Source: Tenodera sinensis (Eukaryota > Arthropoda > Insecta > Mantodea > Mantidae). From it: a stretch of 64,000 bases of DNA. The translations under genes and the position numbers were made by a program. The notes beneath the pieces were generated by a model, which was not told the DNA's origin, did no database searches, and saw only the letters and a program-made list of their open reading frames with translations. The DNA lies in assembly GCA_030765045.1 (NCBI GenBank), contig CM060967.1, forward strand, positions 17,750,284 through 17,814,283. The letters are read 5' to 3'. Position 1 is the first letter of the stretch; the number at the start of each line of letters is the position of its first letter. Shown here piece by piece: positions 22,356 to 33,247 of the stretch.

Positions 22356-24049
22356 CGCACCTCCGACTTCACACACAGAAACGCACGCGTTTTCGTGAAA
22401 TCCATTTTATTCTTTATCAGGTCCTTCTTCAGGTAAACAGTAGAGACATTGAAAATATGAATATCATAACTATGAAGTTCCATAGTTTTTATTTTTATTT
22501 CTGAGTCGTGTTTGAAGTTCTCGTATCCTAGCCACAGCCCATATTGTTGCATATGAAACACCCCTAAATTTTATAACGTAAGAACCCCAACGTTTTACAT
22601 TTGAAATTGTGAGCAAAAACATAAAATTGTAGGGGTATGAGAGCCCCTTCCCTCCAGATCCACTCCGGAAGAATGCGTCAGCGGTAGTAATTTATTGGAT
22701 TTTTAATGTCTTAAAACATCTGCCGACAGACACTTTCCATCTCTTTCCATTTGATATTTGCCCTTCTTCTTCCACATGTTTTTTCCTCCATGGCTGTTTT
22801 ATTCCCCCAGTAAATGCGGGTTTTCCTTCTTCAGCAAGTACTTTCGACATTTTCGATTTCCTTTCACCAAATGATTACTGATATTGCATATTCATACTGT
22901 AGTTTTTGTATCTATGGAGTGGCGTACGTTGTTTTGATTATAAAATAATATAGTAAACATTATGTTCCGGGTATAAAACTAAAAGCCAGAGCAATCGGGA
23001 GAAAATTGTGCTTTTTTGCCTTAAGGTTATCTTATAATCTTTCTCATAAATCTCATTTCATCACTCTGGCTTTGATTCTACTGCTCTGTTTTAATAACTG
23101 CACATCACTGGAACACATTGGCCATTGTTGTATAAAACTTTTGCTTTTCTACGCGTGTGTTATTTCGTAATATCCATGTTTATATCATAGAGAGGATGAA
23201 TTTTATTTTGCTCTGTTTTAAGAGAATCCAGAGCTACACTTGCATGGTCCGGTTATTCGCAGAGGTCTCTTTCTTCTCTTTTTCTCCCTTGTTTCCCCCT
23301 TCCCACATTTTGCCTTTTGCATGTTAAAATCGTGCTGCAGAAATAAAGAGCAACATTGCTTTTTCTGAGGCAGTGTCTCTGTGTAAAAGTCAATATATGT
23401 ATGTACCTTATAGGCTCCTTGCACCGCTATCGACCAGATTTGGCGCACATAATATTCTTTAGGAGGGGTTAGGAAATGTGTGCCGGAGACAATTTTGAGG
23501 ATTATCAGCACAAATGGGCTTGCTTTGTAATGTTTCTTTTAGGGGCGGTAATGCAAAAACGATCCCTGTGCCACATGGAATTGAAAACTGTGATATCTGA
23601 AGCACTTAGATGATTTCCAGTATTTTTTAGGGCAAAACATTTGTATAATAAACGATAATCCTCAATAAACAGGAAATTAGACTTCAAAATTCGGCATTAT
23701 AGCCCTTATAAATATTTCAGCTGTGCCAAAAGATGAAAATCTGATATTCTACTTCGAGTTTTACCTTTTATTTGCTTCATTCGAGAGAAGAGTTGCTGAC
23801 AAATGAATGTGGAGCAAACATTGCCAATATACGAGCGCTAAATGCCACATGACGAGTGTAATTATTTCTACGAGCAAGTTTAAATACCTCGATTCGTAAA
23901 CGCTCTTTACCAGGCATGGGGAAGAGGGGTGGCAGGAATGAAATCGAGTGTTTATCCCCTCCACATACGTCATCACCAAATGCAGGTCACCTCACGTTCC
24001 CGATTCTGTTTGTTTATATATAAAAGTACCTACTAAATATCAGGGATGA
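22354..24049. other. unrecognised DNA
   Basis: A short minus-strand frame at 22692-22850 (52 codons, MSKVLAEEGKPAF...) reads like coding sequence in composition but matches no family I know. Frames at 23218-23687 and 23761-23979 are unsupported. Confidence 0.4.
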
Positions 24050-24400
24050 AATATTTTTGGGGAGCATTACCATTTTATTTGTTTGCATGAACCAACCCAA
24101 AAAGGTTGTAAAGAGCAATATTTGTCCTGTTATCATGTAGAAAATAGGCGGAAAATAGCCTATGAGCGTCTCTTCATTCTGAATATATCTTTGATAACTT
24201 GTAAATCGTAAAAGGCAAAAGCTTAGTGAAGAAATAATACAGTTTTCGTCAAAAGACACAGTTTTTCAATTTTTTGTGCTGTTTGTAATTTTAGTATATT
24301 CTTGTTATTGGTTTTGAATAGTAAAACAACTGCCAAGTCGCTAGTTTCTTTTCTTGTGTTCTTGGAAAGAGAACAGAGTTTAAACGTCATGTTGCAATAA
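24050..24400 (-). mobile_element. possible family A' fragment, very diverged
   Basis: Minus-strand blocks resembling the A' middle: CTTCATTCTGAATATATCTT, GATAACTTGTAAATCGTAA and CTTGGAAAGAGAACAGAG. Similarity is patchy. Confidence 0.35.
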
Positions 24401-24947
24401 ATTTGACTAATACTTAATTCTGTATATTCCACTCGAATCTACAACTGTGTAATTAAACCCTTTTGTAAATGTTTCTACAATTCATCGATTGACATGAAAC
24501 ATCTAGAAGAAAGAATGTAAATAATGTTCTGGACACTGGAGTACCTACAGATTATTCGTAGCGTTTCTGGCGCCCCTAGCAGTTATGCAACCTATTTGCC
24601 ATCAACGCCAGGTGTTTGGTCTAACTGCTGCTGACAGTTTTTCCTGCACATGAACCACAGCGCAGCACAGTTCATGGCCTGCAACGGGGTCATTGGGTTC
24701 ACCGCAAGGCTGAGGAGCCTATCCTGAACCTGTTGCTGTTATTATTATTTATTATTAATTCTCCAAAAACTATTTAAACTCTATTACACCAACCTTCGTA
24801 TACAAAATACATACCCTAATTGGTGTAGGTACCTAAGCCCCGGGTTTCATAGTTTAACCAACTATAACTTCAATGGAAGTTAATTTTTCTTGCACACAAT
24901 AGCCGTGTGTAGGAGAAGGTTGGAAAGGGTAGAATGAGACTGAACAA
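24401..24947. other. unrecognised DNA
   Basis: A small (TTA)n tract lies at about 24738-24760. No gene or known repeat is seen. Confidence 0.4.
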
Positions 24948-25025
24948 TCTGATGTGTTGCATTCACATGACTTTCTCTACTCTTGCACTGACAAACCCGT
25001 ATTCCTATATCTTCTATATCTAAGG
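24948..25025 (+). mobile_element. family A left-end fragment
   Basis: TCTGATGTGTTGCATTCACA, then TGACTTTCTCTACTCTTGCA and TATTCCTATATCTTCT: the first 75 bp of the family with an intact left terminal repeat, then truncated. Confidence 0.85.
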
Positions 25026-25479
25026 AGCACAAGATTTTGAACTGGAATGCCTGCGCTATGCAACATATTACTTTCACACCTTTTTATACCATGCTTAAAA
25101 GAAAAAGCAGGAGTAGAAGTAAACAATTAGAGATTATGAGCTAATACCTCTGCAGCTGCAAAGATCGTGGGCCCTTTGAGCACCCGGCAACCCCGCTTAG
25201 AGTTCTTTGCGGTTCGTAGATCCGGTACAGCAAACCCTTTTTATCGTTAACTGCGGTTTTACTCTGGACCTTTCTTCTAAGTCTGCAAGAAAGGAGGAAA
25301 ATTGCTAAAATGAAATAGCTACTGCTTTCTGTCCCTTTCCTCCCTAAATGGCTTCCAGCTTTTTTGTTTTAGGACATCGGCTATACGAGTTTTAAATCCT
25401 TTGCTGTAAAGGGGCGCGAAACAATGCCTTGCGAGTAAATTAAAAACTATGTGACTTAGAGAAGGAATGTCTCATTCAG
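25026..25479. other. unrecognised DNA
   Basis: Nothing recognised. Confidence 0.4.
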
Positions 25480-25604
25480 GCGACTTTCTTTTCTCATTTT
25501 TATGAAAACTGTTTCTCTTCCTTTTCCACTAAGATAAACTTTCATTTGTAGATACAAGAAGAATATAGTAGGTTAATGCGATAGTCAGATTTTTCTAGGG
25601 AAAA
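25480..25604 (+). mobile_element. old family A left-end fragment interrupted by a younger copy
   Basis: GCGACTTTCTTTTCTCATTT, AAGATAAACTTTCATTTGTA, GATACAAGAAGAATATAGTA and GCGATAGTCAGATTT follow the first 150 bp of the family. It stops exactly where the next, better preserved copy starts, which indicates insertion of family A into itself. Confidence 0.6.
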
Positions 25605-26408
25605 CTCTGATGTGTTGCACTCACATGATTTTCTCTACTTTTGTACTAACCATTCTTACAAACTCTTATTCCTATATCTTCTTCATGTTAGTTGAGATAA
25701 ACATTTGTACAAATTATCTTATTGCTTATTTCCTTGTAGATGCAAGGGCAATATTAGAATACAGTAGCCTTTGTGCGATAGTCAAATATTTTAAATTTTG
25801 AGATTCCTTTCTCTTTGGACACTTAACATATAAAAAAATGAACAACGATGATCCATTTCACGAAAGTTTTAAGTTTTCCGAAACTCACACACTTAACAAG
25901 TAATATCTCAGAAATGATTCACCATACAAGAAAATTTATTGAGACATAAATTGTGTATTTTAGCAAGATCTACATTTTTTGTGTAGTAACATTTTTGTCT
26001 ATCTCTAACGGTTTACCAGTTATGCAAAAGTCGTCCAGACTAAATACGTCTACAGGGGCTATAGCCAGAAAATTCAAGATATACATTTCATTTCTCATAA
26101 AAATATCTCAAACATATGGCATTTTAATCAAAATCGTTTGAGCCATTTTCAAGAAAATCAAAATTTTCGAAGAATTTTCTATGTAAAGGGTAGTTTAGGG
26201 TGGGGCTATTTTCTTGAAAATCCTCATGTCTCATCCTTGAAAGACATTACACTTAAATACCAACTTTGGTTGCCCACAGACACACACACGGACCTTTTTC
26301 GAAATTTTTTTTTTTTTTTTTTGATTCAGGGGGCCTCAAAACATATACTTCCGGTGAAATGTTGACGTCGAATTTTCGGGTGGAATATACGTAGTAGAGA
26401 AAGTAAAA
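25605..26408 (+). mobile_element. family A element, complete, one of the best copies
   Basis: Starts CTCTGATGTGTTGCACTCAC and has left terminal repeat ATTTTCTCTACT (25628-25639) and right terminal repeat AGTAGAGAAAGT (26393-26404). It contains every consensus block, including a short ACACACACACGG tract (about 26279-26292) and a T run (26306-26322) before the right end. Frames within it (25610-25801, 25953-26141) are chance frames shared with other copies and carry no recognisable domain. Confidence 0.92.
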
Positions 26409-26450
26409 AGACTAGCATTATTAATCCAGGATTTCAAATTTTCAGTCCAG
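26405..26450 (+). repeat. short repeat shared with 54149-54192
   Basis: CTAGCATTATTAATCCAGGA, then TTTCAAATTTTCAGT recurs with few changes at 54149-54192. In both places it lies next to family A/A' sequence. Confidence 0.6.
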
Positions 26451-26640
26451 CAAGCGACACGGCCGCTTTAAAGTCCGGCATTACTACTGCAGTACAAACA
26501 TGGAAAGCCTGGAGTAAGATCTCACGGTGAAAGTAATAATTCTGGCGCTTGGTGTGGCCCAGCGCAATGCACGACTTGCAATCAACTGTGAAACATGGCG
26601 GCGGGTAATTCCACAGAGCTTGCGTGGGTGGGCATTCCGC
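26450..26640 (+). pseudogene. Tc1-like transposase relic
   Basis: At 26573-26605 the frame reads DLQSTVKHGGG, followed by a stop. In Tc1 transposases a 'TVKHGGGSVMVWG' block lies just after the second catalytic region. Upstream, TGGAGTAAGATC (W-S-K-I) and GAAAGTAATAATTCTGGC could derive from the preceding 'W..V.FSDES.F..' block, but only with frameshifts. The relic is short and the complete catalytic triad is not visible. The 81-codon minus frame over this stretch is a shadow. Confidence 0.5.
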
Positions 26641-26779
26641 CATATGAGAGAAACTCAGCATTAGATACACCACGCACACAAAACTAATAATTAAATTACC
26701 GCTCTACTTAAAATATCCAAGTTAACAGATCGATTTAAAACGTTATCGTTTTCAGAAGACTCCATTTGCATGATAAATG
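26641..26779. other. unrecognised spacer
   Basis: Nothing recognised. Confidence 0.35.
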
Positions 26780-27010
26780 AGATGTATAGCCTCTGAAGTC
26801 CTTTTCATTATATCTCGTTAAAACACAATTTATATCAAATATATTTTTGGGGGGTAACCATTTCCGAGATATTCGTTATTATTAATGAGAATTTTCTAAT
26901 ACCTATACTCTTCTGTAATGGAAAGTCGTTAATTTTTTTGTTCTTGGTTATACAAAGAAAACGAAATTTTAAGTATCACATAGCAACCAACTCTTAAAAG
27001 GGTTTACTGT
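26780..27010 (-). mobile_element. family A' internal fragment
   Basis: Minus-strand A' blocks: CCATTTCCGAGATATTCGTT, ATACCTATACTCTTCT, GGAAAGTCGTTAATTTTT and ATAGCAACCAACTCTTAAAA. Confidence 0.65.
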
Positions 27011-27954
27011 TCTTAATACTACTGTAATTACCTATTCCAGTAGTACCTATAAGAAAATATATGCTGCAAGCATTTATCTAGTTAGATTAATGTGTAGCAG
27101 ATAGAAAATGAGCGATTTTAAACAACATTTCTTGAAGAATGCTTAGAAAAAGTCATAAATGTAACAATTTTTAAGGAATGCTGCTTTGTGTTTGTTACTT
27201 TTGTTACAGACAAGTAACAAAGTATCTTTTAATACAGGCTCTCTAAAACAGCTGCTTGTTGGATTGTGCACACAGAAAAATAGCAGTCTAGCGGCGTAAT
27301 AAACAAACTCCAGATGGCACCGTTGTTCAGAAGAGAAACACCGTTTCCCTTGTACTGGTCTTTAAATGCAATATATTTTTTCCCATATTGGTGTCGAGAT
27401 TTTGCTAGCAGCAGCTGTTTTTCCGGTTTTCTGCCTCGGGATGAAATTTCCCCCATAATTAGTCACAAATTTGTTGTTTAGGAACAAGTGCTTAGAATAA
27501 ACACTGCAATCTACATCGTCGTCTTGTATTTTTAAAACCAGTGCTTCCTAGCGTAGGATTCAGGAAGCTGTGAGAATATGTTGACAGATGACTGACTAAG
27601 ACTCTTATAGTTAAACATGCAATTGAAGTACTTCCTGCGTACAATTGTGCTGCTTGTGATTTTAGCCACCCTGTGACGCTGTACTTGAGCTCATTACTTA
27701 GTAACAAATGATAGTCACCTGAAGTCAAGTCAGAAATATACGCTGGAGAGTGACAAACCTACCATTTGATCCGTTGCAGGCATTTTGAGTGCGTGCAGCA
27801 GCATGCGGCCGGGCATTATCCTGCAAAAAAGGAAACCCAGAACTCAAGATGCTTCGTCGTTGGTTTTAAATTGCTCTCCTGGGTTTGGTTAGTGTCCGGC
27901 AGTAGACTTCAGACTTTATTGTTGGGCCTTGTTTGTACAAAATCAGTTGCCATG
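27011..27954. other. unrecognised DNA
   Basis: Frames at 27229-27456 (-), 27492-27728 (-) and 27766-27999 (+) have no domain I recognise. Confidence 0.4.
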
Positions 27955-28170
27955 AACTTGGAAACGAATATCTCGGAAATTGCTGATGCTACAAAATAGG
28001 TTTGAAAACAGTTGTATGTTTTAATCCGAATGTAGATGACTTTGCAGCCTATTCCCAGAGAATTCAAGGTATACCTACCTCTTTTTTGTCATGTAAAATT
28101 GTTTAGTAGTAATTTAATAAAAATTATTAGAGCCATTTAAATAAAATAACGAAAAATTGTCCATATAAAG
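27955..28170 (+). mobile_element. family A/A' internal fragment, diverged
   Basis: AACGAATATCTCGGAAATTG, GTATGTTTTAATCCGAATGT, CCCAGAGAATTCAAGGTATA and ATTAGAGCCATTT follow the family middle. Confidence 0.5.
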
Positions 28171-28499
28171 CACGACTTCTCAGGTTGCATTGCACGGTGC
28201 AAGGTGCAAAATGCTACTACGATAAATATACCTCGGTGCAAACTTCGACGTGCCTTTTCCATAGACTTCTCTGTCTCACTCTTTCTCTTCAGCTTCATAG
28301 CTCAGCCACTTCTTTCTGGCGAAAATTTATGCTGAAAAGGGACATTTAAATATTGCGCACGTGACGTTTTCAGCAAATTGATAGAATCTAAAAGATTTCA
28401 GTGCCAACCGATGACAGAAGCTTTGTGGAACATTTTATATGCATTAACCTAAAAATCGTCAATATGATAATTTCCCGCTCATTTTTGATTCACGAGGTC
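28171..28499. other. unrecognised DNA
   Basis: Nothing recognised between the two family A pieces. Confidence 0.35.
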
Positions 28500-28655
28500 C
28501 CTTAACCTAAAAACCCACTTGTGTTCCGAAACACGGAAACTGATATTTTTCTAAAAAGGCCTTGTTTGGGATCAAAGAAATCTCAAAACGTGTGAAATTT
28601 CGATATCGAATTTTTATATGTAATGCAAAACTTCTTCTATTTATTAGAGGTAAGC
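28500..28655 (+). mobile_element. family A right-end fragment, diverged
   Basis: ATATTTTTCTAAAAAGGC, GAAATCTCAAAACGTGTGAA and TTTCGATATCGAATTTTTAT resemble the family 3' end. Confidence 0.45.
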
Positions 28656-29689
28656 AATAGAATGAGTGAAAGTTTGATTGGAGTTTTATATCACGTATTT
28701 AAAACGTGCAATATATTTTATTGGAAGAGTTTCTTGACGAGTACACAGTCTCAGAGCTGCAGGCGTAGTGCAGAGTATAAAAAGCGGTTCTGAACATAAA
28801 TTCTCATTTTGCCGCCCTGAGCCACGCAATATCCGAATCGTACATTCCTTTTGCATGGCTCGCTTTGTGTGGTTCGTTTTTAATCTCCTCTTTGGCTTCT
28901 TTGAACGCCGTCAATCGTGATAGACAGGAATCCTCCTCATATCGACTTCCCTTTCGCTTTTTCATAAAAAAAGAGCTTATAATTATTCGCTGCCGATTTT
29001 GACATACGTAGTTTGGCAACGTAACGCTTTTCTTTTGTCGTTACCATCGAGTCTCTAGTGGTTAGAGAGGTTTTAATGAAATACTAAAAAGGAAATACTT
29101 ACACACAACAAACTTTGAATATCAATGAGGAAATAATTCTTTTTTAGTAGCTGTGTGATGTAAATTGTTTTTTTCGACGACAGTATCTTATAATTCACTT
29201 CTCGTTCGTAATAGAAAATTTATTTTGTGTATTCATTTGTTATTGAAAGTTACTTGAAGCTTGCTATAAATGGTTGTGACTGAAATAAAGGAATAACGCG
29301 TCGGAAGCTTTCCTGCACCTTAGCTACGCGTTTAACATATATCATTGTCAGTCAACTGGAAGTTCTGTGACGTCAGCAGCAAGTGTCCTTTTGCTCTCAG
29401 GAATATAGGACAGGTGAGGCAAGGGCCAGCTAAGGGATGCCAGGGAAACTGCTGTTTCTTTGTTTCATTTCTTCCTTTGACTTTATTAACGGGCTCCCCG
29501 CTAGGGGACAACACAGACAAACGTGAACCTTCTGAATGTTCAGGGACATAGAGTATTCCATAGTTTAGAACAAAAGATAACTGAAATGAGGCAGATGACT
29601 CTTTCCATTAGCTACTGCTAAAATATTCTTAGTAACAAAGTATATTATAATAGCTAATACACTTGCGTTTGAAGTGGTATTAAAAGCGC
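28656..29689. other. unrecognised DNA
   Basis: Overlapping frames at 28804-29019 (-) and 29332-29551 (both strands) are not recognised. Confidence 0.4.
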
Positions 29690-29962
29690 CCTATTTTATT
29701 TTCTCTGCTACGTACACAGAGAGATTCTATACTGAGATTTCACAGGAAATGCACGTTTTGTAACCCTGAATCCAAAAACATTCTCAGAAAAAGGTTTGTG
29801 TATGAAAATAGTATAGCTCAAAAACGAAAAGTCGATAAAACACCAATCCCCCAATAAGAAACTACTGTTTAAATAGAAACTTCTTCGAAAATTTTGATTC
29901 TATTGTAAGTATAGTTTTTAGTAGACGTGAGTGCAACATATCAGATGTTTTAAATTCTCGCC
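29690..29962 (-). mobile_element. family A element, internally deleted
   Basis: Minus orientation: ATTTTCTCTGCTACGTA at the right end, GAGATTTCACAGGAAATG, ACATTCTCAGAAAAAGG, GTGTATGAAAAT, then a jump to AGTAGACGTGAGTGCAACAT and ATCAGATG at the left end. It is only about 270 bp, so most of the interior is gone while both ends remain. Confidence 0.75.
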
Positions 29963-30425
29963 CGGCTCATAGTTTGCTGCCATTTGTTGGTTTCTGCTCC
30001 TCGTCGTTGCTGGTGAGATCGATTGGCATATATTATTTAACTGTCGGTCGTAATCAGTCACGTTCATAATTTATGCAGCGTTATTTTAATGGCATAGTGA
30101 GAATTGCTACTAAAAGCTTAAGTATCCAATCTGGTTACACAAACCTACATGATGGTCCAGATGTCTTCAACAAAGATGCGCTTTCTCAGTCGCAAAAGTT
30201 AATCACTTCAATTTTTTCTATGTAATTTAATGAAAATATATCTTATCGGGTAGAACTTAGATAATCGTCAGTCATTTTTTCTGCTTTGTTGCATAAAGGA
30301 CAATTTGAATTTATGCCAATTTCTGTTGTGTGTAGGTGTTTGGCCAAATAACATGTTCCGTAAGAAATCTAAATTTTGCTATTGCAGTTTTTCGAGGGAT
30401 TTCTGGCAACATGTGTGCTTTTTAA
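29963..30425. other. unrecognised DNA
   Basis: May contain further decayed 3' sequence of the adjacent hAT transposase, but I cannot recognise it. The 69-codon plus frame at 30305-30514 is a shadow. Confidence 0.35.
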
Positions 30426-31096
30426 TTAAAATATTCCATTTTTATCTTTTGCTTTATTGCATAGTGTTTGAGTGTGCTTTATTTTATATTTGTTTTGAAT
30501 TAGTCTGTCTATAAATGTAAAATGTAAGCTTTTATTTGTATTCTGAACTAAATTTGAACCATTTTTGGCAAAAAAAATCAACAGTTTCATTTCTAGCAAC
30601 TCCGCAATCTGCAAGTATCCATTGTAATTCAATTCGTTTGTGTATTTGATAGTGGAGTATTTTAAATAGTTGCTTTTTTTATTGCAAGATACTTTTTCTA
30701 CTGCAGTAAGGAAGATAAGATTTTTACCAATGGTGTGGCTTTTCCCAGAATTGGCAATTAGGTGGATAACTTTATAAGAAGCTTTCAAAACTTGTTTAAT
30801 TTCGTTCTGTACTAGAAAATTGTTTAATAATAGTTTTCTTGATTTTAAGGCCTTCCAGAACAGACTATGCATTGTGGAGTCCAAGTAAACCCGAATTTTA
30901 ATTGACTCGCCATACTTCCTTTCTTTTGTTCACAGCCTATGCCGGTTTTCCGCGTTTTTTCTTTTTACATATCCTTTGAACATTATAATTAGAAGATTTA
31001 GGCGCAGGCATACTTCGTTTTGTGACGTTGATGGCCCAGGATCTTGGTCAAGATATTTATAAAGTTTTTTTTTTTTGTTTTGAGTAACTTATCCAT
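30426..31096 (-). pseudogene. hAT transposase relic (ZBED/SCAND3/FAM200-like)
   Basis: A minus-strand relic whose probable start, MDKLLK, lies at 31096. The reading frame then shifts several times. A 152-codon open stretch (30884-30426) contains ASYKVIHLIANSGKSHTIGK, followed by NLIFLTAVEKVSC. This corresponds to the conserved 'ASY.V...IAK.GKPHTIGE.LILPA..' block that follows the BED zinc finger in this transposase group, from which vertebrate ZBED5, SCAND3 and FAM200 derive. Upstream, RKYGES and a KLLLNNFLVQNEIKQ stretch could be remnants of the finger region, but its Cys/His residues are missing. The catalytic core is not recognisable further on. In an intact element it would bind its own ends and cut DNA; this copy is dead. 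Confidence 0.65.
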
Positions 31097-31484
31097 AGTC
31101 ACACAACAAAATTCAGTCTTCAAAAACTTGGAATTCGTAAACCTAAACAGAATTCAAAGTCAATGGCATCGGATGCCAGCGCTCCTAGCGGAAAATTCTG
31201 CAAACACAACAGATTCAAGCAGGACCTCCTAAATACCGGACCTGACACTGTAATTCAAGATGGCGGCCAAAGTGGTGGGAACTACTTGTAAACAACTCGT
31301 CTACAGGCTACGATTTCAACGCAGTAAAATAAAAATGTGGTGTAATAACACGCCTATTTTGTGAATATGGGCTGTGTTAAACACAAAAACACTGTCTTAA
31401 ACATAACCTCAAGTAAACAAAAAAGAATGACATTTAATATTAAACGATAAACCATGGGCAATGAAATATATAACCTCAAATATC

Positions 31485-31700
31485 ATTCATGCAATCTACA
31501 GGTTTACATGCCATTATGTAACTGCATTACACACTCAAATTACAAAGAAGATAGACAAAACTGCAAGCAGCATGTTACTTAAATAAAACAGAAGTGTTGA
31601 CATTGAGTTGACTCAGAATTATTAATCATTGTTTACACTGTTTTTCACATTTGTACAATGTGCAGAATGTTATATACCTACACAAAACATACTATACTGG
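31485..31700 (+). repeat. internal duplication in the hAT-like element, unit 1
   Basis: TACAGGTTTACATGC, AACTGCA, CACACTCAAATTACAAAGA, GCAGCATGTTACTTA, GTGTTGACATTGAG and GTTATATACCTACACA recur in the same order at 32325-32545. Confidence 0.65.
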
Positions 31701-32324
31701 ATGGCTGATATACAAATGCTGCTATTTAGAATGACCTAAAGCTACCTACTGAATTCAAAACCTTTAGGGTGAAATTTTGCTTTCACTATTACTGAGAACT
31801 TGATTACTCAGTTTGCAACAACATATTATACTCAGCATTTCAGGACACTTTATTTTACAGGGGGAATCCACAAAAGCAGATGAAATATTAAAAATAATAA
31901 CCGTAAAACAGCACTGTAAATGAAATACATGAAATACGTAATCTTAAATCAGTATTGTAAAGCAACATTGTGTTAGCTTAGGTTAGGTTAGTTTTGCATA
32001 TGAGTGGGGTGACAGGGTCCTGTGTTATCGAAATATTTACAATTTGGGTAGTGTTTATGCAATCATTTCAACGTAAATGCATTAATCAATCATTGTAGCA
32101 TATATTACACTCGTTTATGCACATTTATTAGCTAAATATCCGCCGCATAAGCGAAATAAAACCACTTCATCGACCGTACGAAATTTTCTCATAAATAAAA
32201 CACGAAGCTTGAGCGCACAATAAAACTTACAAGATCGTAATCAGCAATAAAAACTGCATCCATTGCACTATGTTTCATTCGTTTTCTCGAGCGGACGATT
32301 TTGTAAATATTTACCAAACTTTGC

Positions 32325-32545
32325 TATAGTCTACAGTTTTACATGCAGCAACATAACACATTTCTTCTAAACTACAGCTACACATTTAAATTACAAAGAC
32401 AAAAGATAATGTACAAATATGAGCAGCATACTACTTACATGAAACAAACTGTTGGTGTTGCAGATGCCACTAATTGAATTCACTCGAAATTATTGTCTTT
32501 CACTATTCACACTATTCACCATGTTATATACACACCGGCAACTAA
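32325..32545 (+). repeat. internal duplication in the hAT-like element, unit 2
   Basis: Diverged direct copy of 31485-31700, with CTACAGTTTTACATGCAGCA, CACATTTAAATTACAAAGAC, GAGCAGCATACTACTTACAT and ATGTTATATACACACC. Confidence 0.65.
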
Positions 32546-33183
32546 TACACATAACGCTGCAATTTATTGTAATTAAATACTGAATTTAGAAGCTTTATGT
32601 TGTAATTTACCTTTTGTTTTAACTGAAAGTTTCTGATTTTTAATTTGCATCCGGGAATGCAACAGTTACGGTGCATTGTCGTGTTTGAGGTTAGGTTGTA
32701 GTATGGCAACATTAATATACACTACTGGAACAGTTTTTCTTCAACAACCTCTCACCACTGTAATCGTGACACAAATTGTACTTGCAAACAGATAAATTAA
32801 CCACACTATACGGCTAATGTAGCCATAGTCCTAGATGGAACACAATAAACATGAACACGTGGATAGCACACGGCAGTCAAAACGTTATTACATTTATTCC
32901 TGTTCCTATACTGCCCAAATAAAACTTTTGAAACACTCGCTTTGCTGATATGAAGACAAACTTACATAGGAATTATTATAAGAAACAATAACTCGAAGAC
33001 ATAGAAAATAATACGAAAAACAGCGTGTGGAAACACCTCAGAAATAAATCCCACCAGCCGACGCCATTTTTGTACAACTTAGATGGCAGTGTCAGGTCCG
33101 TTAATCTAGAAGGTCCTGGATTCAAGTCTAAGTGACTCGTACAGGGATGGCGCCAAATTCGTTTTAATTTTTTATTCACCTGC

Positions 33184-33247
33184 CGCGTACCCCCTAGAAA
33201 TTTTCGCGTGCCCCAGAGGGGTACGCGCACCACATTGAAAACCATTA
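33184..33247 (-). mobile_element. probable terminal repeat of the older hAT element
   Basis: On the minus strand this reads TAATGGTTTTCAATGTGGTG, then CGCGTACCCCTC. The motif resembles the ends of ZBED/SCAND3-type hAT elements (CAGTGGTTTTCAA... followed by GCGTACCCC). CGCGTACCCC (33184-33193) and GGGGTACGCG (33218-33227) form a perfect 10-bp stem. Orientation and distance fit the transposase relic at 31096-30426 once the inserted 1.9-kb element is removed. The canonical terminal CAG is mutated. Confidence 0.55.

Larger units (their letters stand above)
31212..33126. mobile_element. non-autonomous hAT-like element with 8-bp target duplication
   Basis: The flanking duplication is GATTCAAG at 31212-31219 and 33119-33126 (exact). 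The element itself runs 31220-33118 (1,899 bp). Its left end begins CAGGACCTCCTAAATACCGG, then ACCTGACACTG. The reverse complement of its right end begins CAGGACCTTCTAGATTAACG, then GACCTGACACTG, and similarity continues through ATGGCG and GGTGGGA. CAGG... ends with 8-bp duplications are typical of the hAT superfamily. The interior has no transposase frame, so it must have moved with an enzyme supplied elsewhere. It sits upstream of, and probably within, the hAT element represented by the relic at 30426-31096. Confidence 0.88.

Noticed and set aside
25610..26141. Frames repeated in several family A copies
   Set aside because: The same short frames appear at 5890-6081 and 43512-43724 with changes and stops; they are inherited noncoding element sequence rather than a conserved protein.
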